Notes: generated by a model not told the origin, from the letters alone. A DNA stretch of 12,136 nucleotides from an uncultured Flavobacteriaceae bacterium (GCA_938018045.1 CALIIP010000071.1:1-12136); one strand, 5' to 3'. Shown: positions 1-6,950, counted from the stretch's first letter. Numbers and translations are program-made.

Positions 1-29
1 AAATAGCAATTCATAAAATAAATAATCAT

Positions 30-68
30 AAAAAATCCGTCCGCCAATTAGGCGCGACGGATTTTTTT
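30..68. terminator. Bidirectional intrinsic terminator after groEL
   Basis: An 11-bp outer stem (31-41 with 56-66) is continued by an inner CGCC/GGCG stem (42-45 with 51-54) around the loop AATTA, with one bulged C at 55. An A-run at 30-35 and a T-run at 62-68 flank it, so the transcript of either strand gives a hairpin followed by U residues. It lies about 65 bases past the groEL stop and most likely ends the groES-groEL transcript. It could also end a plus-strand gene entering from the left, which is outside the window. Confidence 0.9.
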
Positions 69-118
69 ATTCAATAGATTCTTTAGTTTTATTTTAAGCC
101 GAATCCTTCAATTTTATC

Positions 119-135
119 AGTGGCGATTCGCCACT
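119..135 (-). other. GC-rich stem-loop overlapping the groEL stop codon
   Basis: AGTGGCG (119-125) and CGCCACT (129-135) form a perfect 7-bp stem with a three-base loop. The groEL stop codon TAG (134-136 on the minus strand) is partly inside the stem. No U-tract follows, so it is not a terminator by itself. It may protect the mRNA 3' end or slow ribosomes at the stop. The structure is seen directly; its function is unknown. Confidence 0.55.
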
Positions 136-1768
136 ACATCATTCCAGGCATTCCTCCACCCATTGGCGGCATTCCTGCAGCAGGAGAATCTTCTTTGATG
201 TCTACTAGAGCACATTCGGTTGTAAGTATCATTCCAGCAACAGAAGCTGCATTTTCTAATGCAACACGAGTTACTTTTGTTGGATCAATAATTCCAGCTT
301 TTAGCATTTTTACATACTCACCAGTTTTAGCGTTATAACCAAAATCACCTTTTTCTTCCATCACTTTTGAAACAACTACCGAACCTTCTTTTCCAGTGTT
401 CTCAACAATTTGACGAAGAGGTTCTTCGATTGCTCTATCAATTATTTTTACTCCTGTTATTTCGTCTAAATTATCAGTAGTAATTTTTTGCAAAACAGAT
501 TTTGCTCTAACCAAAGCAACTCCACCTCCAGCAATTATACCTTCTTCAACGGCAGCTCTTGTAGCGTGTAATGCATCGTCAACTCTATCTTTTTTCTCTT
601 TCATTTCAACTTCACTTGCAGCACCAACATATAAAACTGCAACACCTCCAGCCAATTTTGCTAAACGTTCTTGTAGTTTTTCTCTATCATAATCTGAAGT
701 CGTAGTTTCGATTTGAGCTTTAATTTGACTTACTCTTGCTTTGATTTCCTTTGCACTTCCAGATCCATTCACAATAGTTGTATTGTCTTTGTCTATTGTA
801 ATTCTTTCTGCAGTTCCTAGCATGTCTAAAGTTGTTTTCTCTAACGACAAACCAAGTTCTTCAGAAATTACAGTTCCACCAGTTAAAATTGCGATGTCTT
901 GTAACATTGCTTTTCTACGATCTCCAAATCCTGGAGCCTTAACTGCAGCAATTTTTAATGCTCCACGTAATTTATTCATTACCAAAGTTGCTAAAGCTTC
1001 TCCTTCAACATCTTCAGCGATAATCAATAGAGGTTTTCCACTTTGAGAAACTGGCTCTAAAATAGGAAGTAAATCTTTTAATGATGCTATTTTCTTTTCG
1101 AACAATAAAATATACGGATTCTCTAAATCTGTTAGCATTTTTTCTGTATTGGTAACAAAGTAAGGAGATAAATAACCTCTATCAAATTGCATACCTTCAA
1201 CAATATCTACATAAGTTGTTGTTCCTTTTGCCTCTTCAACAGTTATAACACCTTCTTTTCCTACTTTCCCAAATGCTTCAGCAATTAAATCACCAATTGT
1301 TTCGTCATTATTAGCAGAAATAGAAGCGACTTGTTTTATCATATCAGATTTGTTTCCAACCGTTTTAGACTGTTTATGTAAGTCAGCAACAATTGCAGTA
1401 ACAGCCTTGTCAATTCCACGTTTCAAATCCATTGGATTTGCTCCTGCGGCAACATTCTTCAATCCTTCTTTTACAATTGCTTGTGCTAGCACAGTTGCAG
1501 TTGTAGTTCCGTCTCCTGCTAAATCATTGGTTTTAGAAGCAACTTCTTTTACCATTTGAGCCCCCATATTTTCTAACGGATCTGAAAGTTCAATTTCTTT
1601 TGCAACTGAAACTCCATCTTTAGTAATTATTGGTCCACCAAAAGATTTACCAATAACTACATTACGTCCTTTTGGTCCTAATGTTACTTTTACTGCGTTT
1701 GCCAATGCATCAACACCACGTTTTAAACCGTCACGTGCTTCTATATCAAATTTTATATCTTTCGCCAT
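134..1768 (-). CDS. groEL: Chaperonin GroEL (Hsp60)
   Basis: The 544-residue protein is full length for the 60-kDa ATP-dependent chaperonin, which forms a cytoplasmic double-ring of 14 subunits and folds proteins in a cavity capped by GroES. The equatorial ATP site is visible: TLGPKGRNV near residue 29, GDGTTT at 85-90, and D398 just before ALHATRAAVEEG, which matches the ATP-hydrolysing aspartate. The classical family signature AAVEEGIIAGGG spans 405-416. The C-terminus ends in the usual flexible Gly-Gly-Met tail (AAGMPPMGGGMPGMM). The start ATG at 1766-1768 opens the conserved MAKDIKFDIEAR sequence and has no Shine-Dalgarno sequence, as usual in this phylum. It lies 142 bases downstream of groES and is probably cotranscribed with it, ending at the terminator at 30-68. 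No CIRCE operator (TTAGCACTC-N9-GAGTGCTAA) was seen upstream. Confidence 0.99.
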   Translation of the reverse strand: MAKDIKFDIEARDGLKRGVDALANAVKVTLGPKGRNVVIGKSFGGPIITKDGVSVAKEIELSDPLENMGAQMVKEVASKTNDLAGDGTTTATVLAQAIVKEGLKNVAAGANPMDLKRGIDKAVTAIVADLHKQSKTVGNKSDMIKQVASISANNDETIGDLIAEAFGKVGKEGVITVEEAKGTTTYVDIVEGMQFDRGYLSPYFVTNTEKMLTDLENPYILLFEKKIASLKDLLPILEPVSQSGKPLLIIAEDVEGEALATLVMNKLRGALKIAAVKAPGFGDRRKAMLQDIAILTGGTVISEELGLSLEKTTLDMLGTAERITIDKDNTTIVNGSGSAKEIKARVSQIKAQIETTTSDYDREKLQERLAKLAGGVAVLYVGAASEVEMKEKKDRVDDALHATRAAVEEGIIAGGGVALVRAKSVLQKITTDNLDEITGVKIIDRAIEEPLRQIVENTGKEGSVVVSKVMEEKGDFGYNAKTGEYVKMLKAGIIDPTKVTRVALENAASVAGMILTTECALVDIKEDSPAAGMPPMGGGMPGMM

Positions 1769-1778
1769 AATATTGTAT

Positions 1779-1893
1779 TTTGTTTATTTGTTGAATTGTG
1801 TAATTGTAAGTTTTTCACTAACAGAAACAATTCATTGATTAGTTTAAGTTGAATTTTATTCATGAAGTTTTTACAACTACACGAATAAACAAA
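1779..1893 (-). repeat. Long inverted repeat in the groES-groEL spacer
   Basis: Two paired segments nest within the 142-base spacer. TTTGTTTATT (1779-1788) is the exact reverse complement of 1884-1893. GTGTAATTGTAA (1798-1809) pairs with 1871-1882 with a single change, which becomes a G-U wobble in the groES-groEL mRNA. An uneven internal loop (1789-1797 against 1883) separates them, and about 61 bases lie in the apical region, where AATTCA (1829-1834) and TGAATT (1850-1855) can form a small inner stem. No T-tract follows. Likely roles are mRNA processing or setting the groES:groEL ratio, but this is inference. Confidence 0.6.
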
Positions 1894-1910
1894 TCAACGA
1901 TTTAACAAAT

Positions 1911-2189
1911 TTATAAGATTGCGAAAATATCGCTTTCTCTCATGATTAAATAATCTTTACCATCAACAGTTAATTCAGTTCCGGCATACTTTCCGTAAAG
2001 AACAGTATCTCTAACTTTTACAGTCATTGGTTCATCTTTTGTTCCTTTTCCTATAGCAATTACAGTTCCTTTTTGAGGTTTCTCTTTTGCTGAATCTGGA
2101 ATGATAATTCCACTTGCAGTTTTAGTTTCTGCAGGTGTTGGCAGAATAAGAACTCTATCAGCCAATGGTTTTATGTTTACTTTACTCAT
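1911..2189 (-). CDS. groES: Co-chaperonin GroES (Hsp10)
   Basis: This 92-residue protein has the normal size for the Hsp10 subunit, seven of which form the lid of the GroEL chamber. It opens with the conserved IKPLADRVLI segment. The mobile loop that docks on GroEL is at about residues 20-36 (ETKTASGIIIPDSAKEKP), including the hydrophobic GIII tripeptide-type contact. The later beta-barrel segments (GTVIAIGKG, VRDTVLYGKYAGTEL, YLIMRESDIFAIL) complete the fold. It is the first gene of the chaperonin unit. A good promoter lies at 2235-2265, giving a leader of about 40 bases, and the secG terminator sits just upstream of that promoter. Transcription therefore starts afresh for groES rather than reading in from secG. 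Confidence 0.99.
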   Translation of the reverse strand: MSKVNIKPLADRVLILPTPAETKTASGIIIPDSAKEKPQKGTVIAIGKGTKDEPMTVKVRDTVLYGKYAGTELTVDGKDYLIMRESDIFAIL

Positions 2190-2234
2190 ATCGAAATGAT
2201 TTTTAGTTTATTATTTGTTTGATAACTCTTTTCC

Positions 2235-2265
2235 CAAAAGTATGCCAAATATAAAAAGCGGTCAA
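2235..2265 (-). promoter_or_regulatory. Promoter of groES-groEL (Bacteroidota type)
   Basis: On the minus strand TTGAC (2261-2265) is followed by TACTTTTG (2235-2242), a full match to TAnnTTTG, with 20 bases between TTG and the -7 box. The expected start is near 2229. A second TAnnTTTG match (TATATTTG) falls inside the spacer but has no well-placed TTG. This is the main sigma type of Bacteroidota; no heat-shock operator was recognised. Confidence 0.75.
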
Positions 2266-2270
2266 AATGT

Positions 2271-2307
2271 AAAAAAAAATGCCAACGTGTCATTTCCGTT
2301 GGCATTT
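2271..2307 (-). terminator. Intrinsic terminator after secG
   Basis: AAATGCCAACG (2277-2287) and CGTTGGCATTT (2297-2307) form a perfect 11-bp stem with a 9-base loop. On the minus strand it is followed by nine U residues (A-run 2271-2279). It lies about 25 bases past the secG stop and separates the secG operon from the groES promoter. Confidence 0.92.
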
Positions 2308-2330
2308 CCTTTGTTTTATATAATTACAAT

Positions 2331-2672
2331 TTAGTTGATAGAATCAATCTGCTTTGTAGTTGGCTCTTCAATTGGTGCTTGAATATCTCTATCATCAAGC
2401 GTATTTTGAATTGTTGTATCTGTTGGCGTATTGTTTTTATTTGGTAGCGCAAAGTTTGATAATAATACCAATGCTAACAATGCAATTGAAAGCGCCCAAG
2501 TACTTTTATCTAAGAAACTTGTAGTGTTTTGAACTCCACCTCCAACTGATTGAGATCCACCTCCACCAAATGATGAAGATAATCCTCCACCTTTAGGGTT
2601 TTGAACCATTATGATTAATACAAGTAGGATTGCTACTATTATAATTAATATTAAAAATATTGTGTGACTCAT
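2331..2672 (-). CDS. secG: Preprotein translocase subunit SecG
   Basis: SecG is the small inner-membrane partner of SecYE that assists SecA-driven protein export. The 113-residue product shows the family layout: membrane segment 1 at about residues 4-23 (FLILIIIVAILLVLIIMVQ), the signature NPKGGGLSSSFGGGG in the cytoplasmic loop, and membrane segment 2 at about 58-76 (TWALSIALLALVLLSNFAL). A polar, acidic tail rich in Thr, Asp and Glu (about 77-113) follows; such tails are common in this phylum. The start ATG is 3 bases after the stop of the preceding TPR-like gene, so it is clearly in the same operon. The terminator at 2271-2307 ends the unit. Confidence 0.95.
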   Translation of the reverse strand: MSHTIFLILIIIVAILLVLIIMVQNPKGGGLSSSFGGGGSQSVGGGVQNTTSFLDKSTWALSIALLALVLLSNFALPNKNNTPTDTTIQNTLDDRDIQAPIEEPTTKQIDSIN

Positions 2673-2675
2673 AAT

Positions 2676-3428
2676 CTAATTTTTATCTAATAATTTTATT
2701 GCTTTAATTCGGTGTGCAAAGATGCTACTTTTTTCTGGATATTTCAAACTTAAAATGCGATATGCTTTTATAGCGTTTTTATATTTTTTTTGTTCCAAAT
2801 ATACCTTTGCAAGTGTTTCTGTCATTAAGGTGCTATAATCTGTTGGTTCATTTTGTGTAACTATTGGATTATATGACTCGTTTTTTATTGGTTTTATTTT
2901 TGGATTCTTAGCGATAAATTGATCAACTAAATCAATTTTTTCTTCATGCTTATCTATTTTTGATTCACTTTTTTCTTCACGTTCAATTGGCTTAAAAGTA
3001 CTTAATTGTAACCATTGATTAAAAGAATGAGATTCATCGTTTTTAAATTCGATAGGTTTTCCAATTTCAAGAAAGTCTATAGTTGCTTTTTCTTCAGATG
3101 TTGTTGAAGTATCTGCTAATTTCCTATGAATTACTTCAATAGATTCAATATCTACAACGTCAATTTCTTCAGGAGTTTGATAATCATCAGTAAAGAAAGA
3201 AGAAGTTATAAAATCAAACAAAACACTTCTGTCTGTAGTATATGCGGCCGTAGTTTTTAATGTTTCATTGTATCTAAAACTATCTTGGTTTTTTAAACCT
3301 TTAAGATGCAATGCTCTTGCAGATTGAAAGTAAGGAAACGCAGAAATAACATCTTCCAATTGCTTGGTATGTTCCTTATTCAGTTTATTTGGATTGTTAA
3401 TTAGATATGTAAAATCTGTCGTATTCAT
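2676..3428 (-). CDS. Conserved TPR-like soluble protein, function unknown
   Basis: The 250-residue protein has no signal peptide or membrane segment, so it is probably cytoplasmic. The N-terminal part (about 1-75) is helical, with the segment EDVISAFPYFQSARALHLKG resembling a TPR-like helix pair. The middle (about 80-195) is charged and low in complexity, with a short SFNQWLQL element at 135-142 that looks conserved-domain-like. The C-terminus (about 200-235) reads as one clear TPR, with LAKVYLEQKKYKNAIKAYRIL followed by a YPEKS turn. Its ATG directly abuts the lptE stop (TAAATG), suggesting translational coupling, and secG follows after 3 bases. I do not recognise a named function. Position between LptE and SecG suggests a role in envelope biogenesis or simply shared expression; that is inference. 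Confidence 0.85.
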   Translation of the reverse strand: MNTTDFTYLINNPNKLNKEHTKQLEDVISAFPYFQSARALHLKGLKNQDSFRYNETLKTTAAYTTDRSVLFDFITSSFFTDDYQTPEEIDVVDIESIEVIHRKLADTSTTSEEKATIDFLEIGKPIEFKNDESHSFNQWLQLSTFKPIEREEKSESKIDKHEEKIDLVDQFIAKNPKIKPIKNESYNPIVTQNEPTDYSTLMTETLAKVYLEQKKYKNAIKAYRILSLKYPEKSSIFAHRIKAIKLLDKN

Positions 3429-3938
3429 TTACCACTTTGCTACTGAAGCATTAAAAATATCTTGCGTAATTCGTTCTAAAATTTCTGTAAAAGCATCTTC
3501 TAAAATACTACCTGTAAGTTGAGAATTTGCATCAAAATCATAATAAAAAGAGAAAGGACGTTCAAATTCATTGTCTTCTTCATATTTATTAAAATAACGG
3601 ACATTTACAGAAATAGTCAGCCTGTTTTGAGCCGCAGTTTGAGCAGAAGTCGCTGTCATTGGATTGATACGGTAACCTGTAATTTCTCCTTCAAAATGAA
3701 TATCTCCTCCGCTATCTACAGCAGTTAAATTGGTTTGACTTGTAAATAAATCTTGTAATGCGATAGTCATTTGCTGACTCAAAGTTGGCTCAACCAACAA
3801 AGCATTATTTGCAAAATAATCAATCTGAACTGTTTTAATACGGTCGTCTAAAGTAACTCCTCCAAACGAGTAAATTCCACAACTTTGAGTTGTCAAAAGA
3901 AGTGTAATAGCAAAAATCAAATTTATTATTTTTCTCAT
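3429..3938 (-). CDS. lptE: LptE-family outer-membrane lipoprotein (LPS assembly)
   Basis: LptE plugs the LptD barrel and helps insert lipopolysaccharide into the outer membrane. The 169-residue product has a lipoprotein signal: a positive start (MRKK-like MRKIIN), a hydrophobic stretch, and Cys20 after TTQS, then GIYSFGG. The mature part matches the Bacteroidota LptE family pattern: an early TVQIDYFANNA strand, a segment with LSQQMTIALQDLF, then IHFEGEITGYRINPM and the long beta segment RLTISVNVRYFNKYEE. The name rests on this overall pattern, so a related lipoprotein role is possible but less likely. The sigma-54-type activator gene ends 27 bases upstream and the next gene starts exactly at the stop codon, so it sits inside a four-gene operon. 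Confidence 0.85.
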   Translation of the reverse strand: MRKIINLIFAITLLLTTQSCGIYSFGGVTLDDRIKTVQIDYFANNALLVEPTLSQQMTIALQDLFTSQTNLTAVDSGGDIHFEGEITGYRINPMTATSAQTAAQNRLTISVNVRYFNKYEEDNEFERPFSFYYDFDANSQLTGSILEDAFTEILERITQDIFNASVAKW

Positions 3939-3965
3939 TATATCATTTATTCATTATAGCATTGG

Positions 3966-5198
3966 CTACAAATCGTATTGTTTTATTTTTCTGTATAGTG
4001 TTCGCTCAGAAATACCTAATTCTTTTGCAGCTAATTTACGTTTTCCTTTGTTACGTTCAAGAGATTTTTTTATCATTTGAAATTCTCTGTCTTGTAGCGA
4101 TAGTGTTTCGTCTTCATCTACAGTTTCTGCAAAGTCATATTCTTCGCTTTTTTCTTCTTCATATCTCTCTGGATAAACAACTTCTACGTCATTTTCAACT
4201 TCTGAAGGTTCATCACTATAAATCTTTTTTATCAAATTTTGATTTTCTTTTTGAAACTCAGAATTATTGCCGTTTTGCAATAAATCTAACGTAAGTTTCT
4301 TTAAATCATTGATCTCATTTTTCATCTCAAACAAGACTTTGTACATGATTTCACGATCTTTAGTAAAATCTGATCCTGATTTGTTTCCAGAAATAACAGA
4401 AGGGAAGTTTCTACCTTGTTGAGGTAAATAATCTGCCAATTGAACACGCGTTACCGTTCTGTTTTCTTCAATAACGGAAATTTGCTCAGCAATATTTCGT
4501 AACTGACGAATATTTCCAGGAAAATTGTAATTCATCAAAGAAGCAATCGCATCATCAGTCAATCTAATTGTTGGCATTTGATATTTTTGTGCAAAATCTG
4601 AAGCGAATTTTCTAAACAGTAAGTGTATGTCTTCTTTTCGATTGCGTAAAGGTGGTAAATCAATTTCGATAGTACTCAAGCGATAGTATAAATCCTCTCT
4701 AAATTTTCCTTTTTCTATGGCTTCCATCATTTTTAAGTTGGTAGCAGCAACAATACGAACATCTGTTTTCTGTACTTTACTCGAGCCAACTTTTATAAAT
4801 TCTCCGTTTTCTAAGACCCTTAGCAGTCTTACTTGTGTAGTCAAAGGTAACTCTCCAACTTCGTCTAAAAAAATTGTTCCGCCATCAGCAACTTCAAAAT
4901 ATCCATTTCTTGTTGCATTCGCACCTGTAAAAGCACCTTTTTCGTGGCCAAATAGTTCGCTGTCAATAGTTCCTTCTGGTATTGCTCCACAGTTTACAGC
5001 AATATATTTAGCATGTTTTCTGTGCGATAAAGCATGTATTATTTTCGGAAGATTTTCTTTACCAACACCACTTTCTCCAGTTACTAAAACCGAAATATCT
5101 GTTGGTGCAACTCGCATCGCTTTTTCTAGCGAACGATCTAATTGCCTATCGTTTCCGATAATTCCAAAACGTTGTTTTATGGCTTGTAATGATTCCAT
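3966..5198 (-). CDS. Sigma-54-dependent activator, AAA+ and Fis-type HTH, no sensor domain
   Basis: This 410-residue protein is a bacterial enhancer-binding protein that uses ATP to open sigma-54 promoters. The AAA+ domain starts almost at the N-terminus: Walker A GESGVGKE at 41-48, the sigma-54-contacting GAFTGA loop at 88-93, Walker B GGTIFLDE at 106-113, the arginine-finger region REDLYYRL at 167-174, and the sensor-II region NFPGNIRQLRN at 225-235. All core residues are intact. A Fis-type helix-turn-helix occupies about 371-408 (LAAKELGISERTLYRKIKQY). There is no receiver, GAF or PAS domain in front. Instead a linker of about 110 residues (260-370) holds a likely coiled coil (about 281-311) and an acidic stretch (328-366). 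It heads the operon with lptE, the TPR-like gene and secG. No clear -24/-12 promoter was found in this window, so its targets are unknown. Confidence 0.95.
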   Translation of the reverse strand: MESLQAIKQRFGIIGNDRQLDRSLEKAMRVAPTDISVLVTGESGVGKENLPKIIHALSHRKHAKYIAVNCGAIPEGTIDSELFGHEKGAFTGANATRNGYFEVADGGTIFLDEVGELPLTTQVRLLRVLENGEFIKVGSSKVQKTDVRIVAATNLKMMEAIEKGKFREDLYYRLSTIEIDLPPLRNRKEDIHLLFRKFASDFAQKYQMPTIRLTDDAIASLMNYNFPGNIRQLRNIAEQISVIEENRTVTRVQLADYLPQQGRNFPSVISGNKSGSDFTKDREIMYKVLFEMKNEINDLKKLTLDLLQNGNNSEFQKENQNLIKKIYSDEPSEVENDVEVVYPERYEEEKSEEYDFAETVDEDETLSLQDREFQMIKKSLERNKGKRKLAAKELGISERTLYRKIKQYDL

Positions 5199-5221
5199 TT
5201 GTATAATAGTTGTAAAGTTTG

Positions 5222-5340
5222 AAAGTAATAAAGTTTATAAAGTATGCGATGCTACTTTTAAATTTTTACTTAATGACTTTTATTTTTAGAGTAATAAAGT
5301 ATATAAAGGCAGTTGCTCAACTTTTAAACGTTATTACTTT
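5222..5340. repeat. Three-copy AAAGTAATAAAGTT-like repeat upstream of the activator gene
   Basis: GTAATAAAGT-T/A-TATAAAG occurs at 5225-5242 and 5291-5308 with 17 of 18 bases identical, 66 bases apart. A third, inverted copy at 5327-5340 is the reverse complement of 5222-5235 with 13 of 14 bases matching. All three lie in the 159-base gap between miaB and the activator start. This gap contains no open reading frame of note. The repeats could be binding sites for the activator or another regulator; the region is AT-rich, so chance remains possible. Confidence 0.5.
5239..5258. promoter_or_regulatory. Small palindrome in the activator leader region
   Basis: AAAGTA (5239-5244) and TACTTT (5253-5258) are perfect inverted halves. 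GC at 5246-5247 can also pair with GC at 5251-5252, leaving one bulged T and a GAT loop. It starts 41 bases upstream of the activator ATG and overlaps the end of the first direct repeat. No T-tract follows in the direction of transcription, so an operator or a leader hairpin is more likely than a terminator. Confidence 0.35.
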
Positions 5341-5357
5341 TTTAACTTTTTACTAAA

Positions 5358-6809
5358 TTAGTTATTATCTGAAAATTCAATAGCAGTTCCAATTAAGGTT
5401 GCGCTTGTACAATCATCAATTTTTACATTAACAAAATCACCTATTTTGTAGTTTTCTTTATCAAAAACCACAACAGTATTTTGTGAATTTCTTCCTTTCC
5501 AATGTTTATCAGATTTTTTAGATTCACCTTCAATTAATACTTCGACAGTTTTCCCTACAAAGTGTTTTGTTCTTTGTAAACTATGAATTTGTTGTAAATT
5601 GATAATCTCTGTTAAACGTCTTTTTTTCACATCCATCGGAACATCGTCTGGCATTTTCTTTGCTGCTAGAGTTCCAGGTCTTTCAGAATAAGCAAACATA
5701 AATCCGAAGTCATATTTTACATATTCCATCAAACTCAATGTGTCTTGATGATCTTCTTCAGTTTCTCCACAAAAACCAGCAATCATATCTTGACTCAACG
5801 CACAATCAGGAATTATCTTACGAATATTGTCAACCAATTCCATATATTCTTCTCTTGTGTGTTGGCGATTCATCGCTTTTAAAACAGCTGTACTTCCAGA
5901 CTGAACAGGAAGGTGGATATAACTACAAATATTTCGATGTTTTGCCATCGTGTGTAGTACATTCAAATCCATATCTTGAGGATTGGAAGTTGAAAATCGA
6001 AAACGCATTTTTGGAAATGCAGTTGCACACATTTCTAGAAGTTGTGCAAAATCTACAGCAGTTGCTTGAGCAATTTCTGATGCTTTTTTAAAGTTTTTTT
6101 TAAGTCCGCCGCCATACCATAAAAAACTATCTACGTTCTGACCAAGAAGTGTTATTTCTTTAAAATTAGTATCTGCTAAATCTTGAATTTCTTTTAATAT
6201 ACTTTGAGGGTCACGACTACGTTCGCGGCCTCTTGTAAAAGGAACTACACAAAATGTACACATATTATCACATCCTCTTGTGATAGATACAAATGCTGAA
6301 ACTCCGTTAGAATTTAAACGCACAGGAGACACATCTCCATAGGTTTCGTCCTTTGATAATAATACGTTAATTGCGTCACGACCTTCGTCAATTTCTTGCA
6401 ATAAATTAGGTAAATCACGATATGCATCAGGACCAACAACTAAATCAACAATTTTTTCTTCTTCTAAAAACTTTTCTTTGAGTCGTTCTGCCATACACCC
6501 TAAAACTCCAACTTTCATCTTCGGATTGATACGTTTTACGGCATTGTATTTTTGTAATCGCTTACGGATTGTAGTTTCTGCTTTTTCTCTGATAGAGCAG
6601 GTATTTACCAAAACTAAATCTGCATCTTCAAGTTTTTGGGTTGTATTAAATCCTTGCTCTGAAAGGATAGAAGCGACAATTTCGCTATCATTCAAGTTCA
6701 TTTGACAACCATAACTTTCGATAAATAATTTTTTAGAATTACCTTCTTTTTGTTCGGTTATCAAGGTTTGTCCTTGTTTTTTTTCTTCTATTACATGTTC
6801 ACTTGCCAT
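5358..6809 (-). CDS. miaB: tRNA-2-methylthio-N6-dimethylallyladenosine synthase MiaB
   Basis: MiaB is a radical-SAM methylthiotransferase that turns i6A37 of tRNAs into ms2i6A37 using two 4Fe-4S clusters. The 483-residue product has all three parts. The N-terminal UPF0004 domain opens with KLFIESYGCQMN and carries the auxiliary-cluster cysteines C35, C71 (LVNTCSIREKA) and C105 (GVLGCMAER). The radical-SAM motif CxxxCxxC is C180, C184 and C187 in TRGCDNMCTFC. A TRAM RNA-binding domain fills about 412-478. A segment at about 229-250 (LWYGGGLKKNF and following) looks like a lineage-typical insertion. The first 25 residues before the conserved domain are a charged extension, but the promoter at 6827-6860 leaves only about a 10-base leader, which fits this ATG. 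It is transcribed divergently from topA; no convincing terminator was found after it. Confidence 0.98.
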   Translation of the reverse strand: MASEHVIEEKKQGQTLITEQKEGNSKKLFIESYGCQMNLNDSEIVASILSEQGFNTTQKLEDADLVLVNTCSIREKAETTIRKRLQKYNAVKRINPKMKVGVLGCMAERLKEKFLEEEKIVDLVVGPDAYRDLPNLLQEIDEGRDAINVLLSKDETYGDVSPVRLNSNGVSAFVSITRGCDNMCTFCVVPFTRGRERSRDPQSILKEIQDLADTNFKEITLLGQNVDSFLWYGGGLKKNFKKASEIAQATAVDFAQLLEMCATAFPKMRFRFSTSNPQDMDLNVLHTMAKHRNICSYIHLPVQSGSTAVLKAMNRQHTREEYMELVDNIRKIIPDCALSQDMIAGFCGETEEDHQDTLSLMEYVKYDFGFMFAYSERPGTLAAKKMPDDVPMDVKKRRLTEIINLQQIHSLQRTKHFVGKTVEVLIEGESKKSDKHWKGRNSQNTVVVFDKENYKIGDFVNVKIDDCTSATLIGTAIEFSDNN

Positions 6810-6826
6810 ATCTCAAAATTGGATTG

Positions 6827-6860
6827 CAAAGATACAACCAAAAAACTAAAAAGATGACAA
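6827..6860 (-). promoter_or_regulatory. Probable miaB promoter
   Basis: On the minus strand TATCTTTG (6827-6834) matches TAnnTTTG, with TTG at 6858-6860, a spacing of 23 bases, at the long end for this phylum. The predicted start near 6821 leaves only about a dozen leader bases before the miaB ATG. The -7 box is convincing; the TTG element is weaker. Confidence 0.6.
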
Positions 6861-6921
6861 ATTGGCAGAAAATTAACAGGTTGTTTTGAAGGGTGTTTTT
6901 AGAAATAATCAATCAAAAAAT

Positions 6922-6950
6922 TTGAATTTAAAAAAATCTGTATACTTTTG
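6922..6950 (+). promoter_or_regulatory. topA promoter
   Basis: TTG (6922-6924) and TACTTTTG (6943-6950) are separated by 18 bases and match the Bacteroidota consensus well. The expected start is near 6956, giving a leader of about 50 bases before topA. The box likely also drives the downstream arginase-like gene, which has no obvious promoter of its own. The rest of the 196-base miaB/topA gap holds nothing else recognisable. Confidence 0.75.

Noticed and set aside
120..338. Plus-strand open frame opposite the groEL 3' end
   Set aside because: It is a shadow of groEL in another frame with no promoter or family resemblance; the same holds for the other frames opposite groEL, the activator, miaB and topA.
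2190..2330. CIRCE heat-shock operator upstream of groES
   Set aside because: No TTAGCACTC/GAGTGCTAA halves are present; only the terminator hairpin and a standard promoter are seen.
5311..5322. AGTTGCTCAACT palindrome after miaB as a terminator
   Set aside because: The arms are five bases with a two-base loop and there is no following U-tract on the minus strand.
5199..5357. Sigma-54 (-24/-12) promoter for the activator operon
   Set aside because: No TGGC and TTGC elements at the required spacing could be found in the gap on the minus strand.
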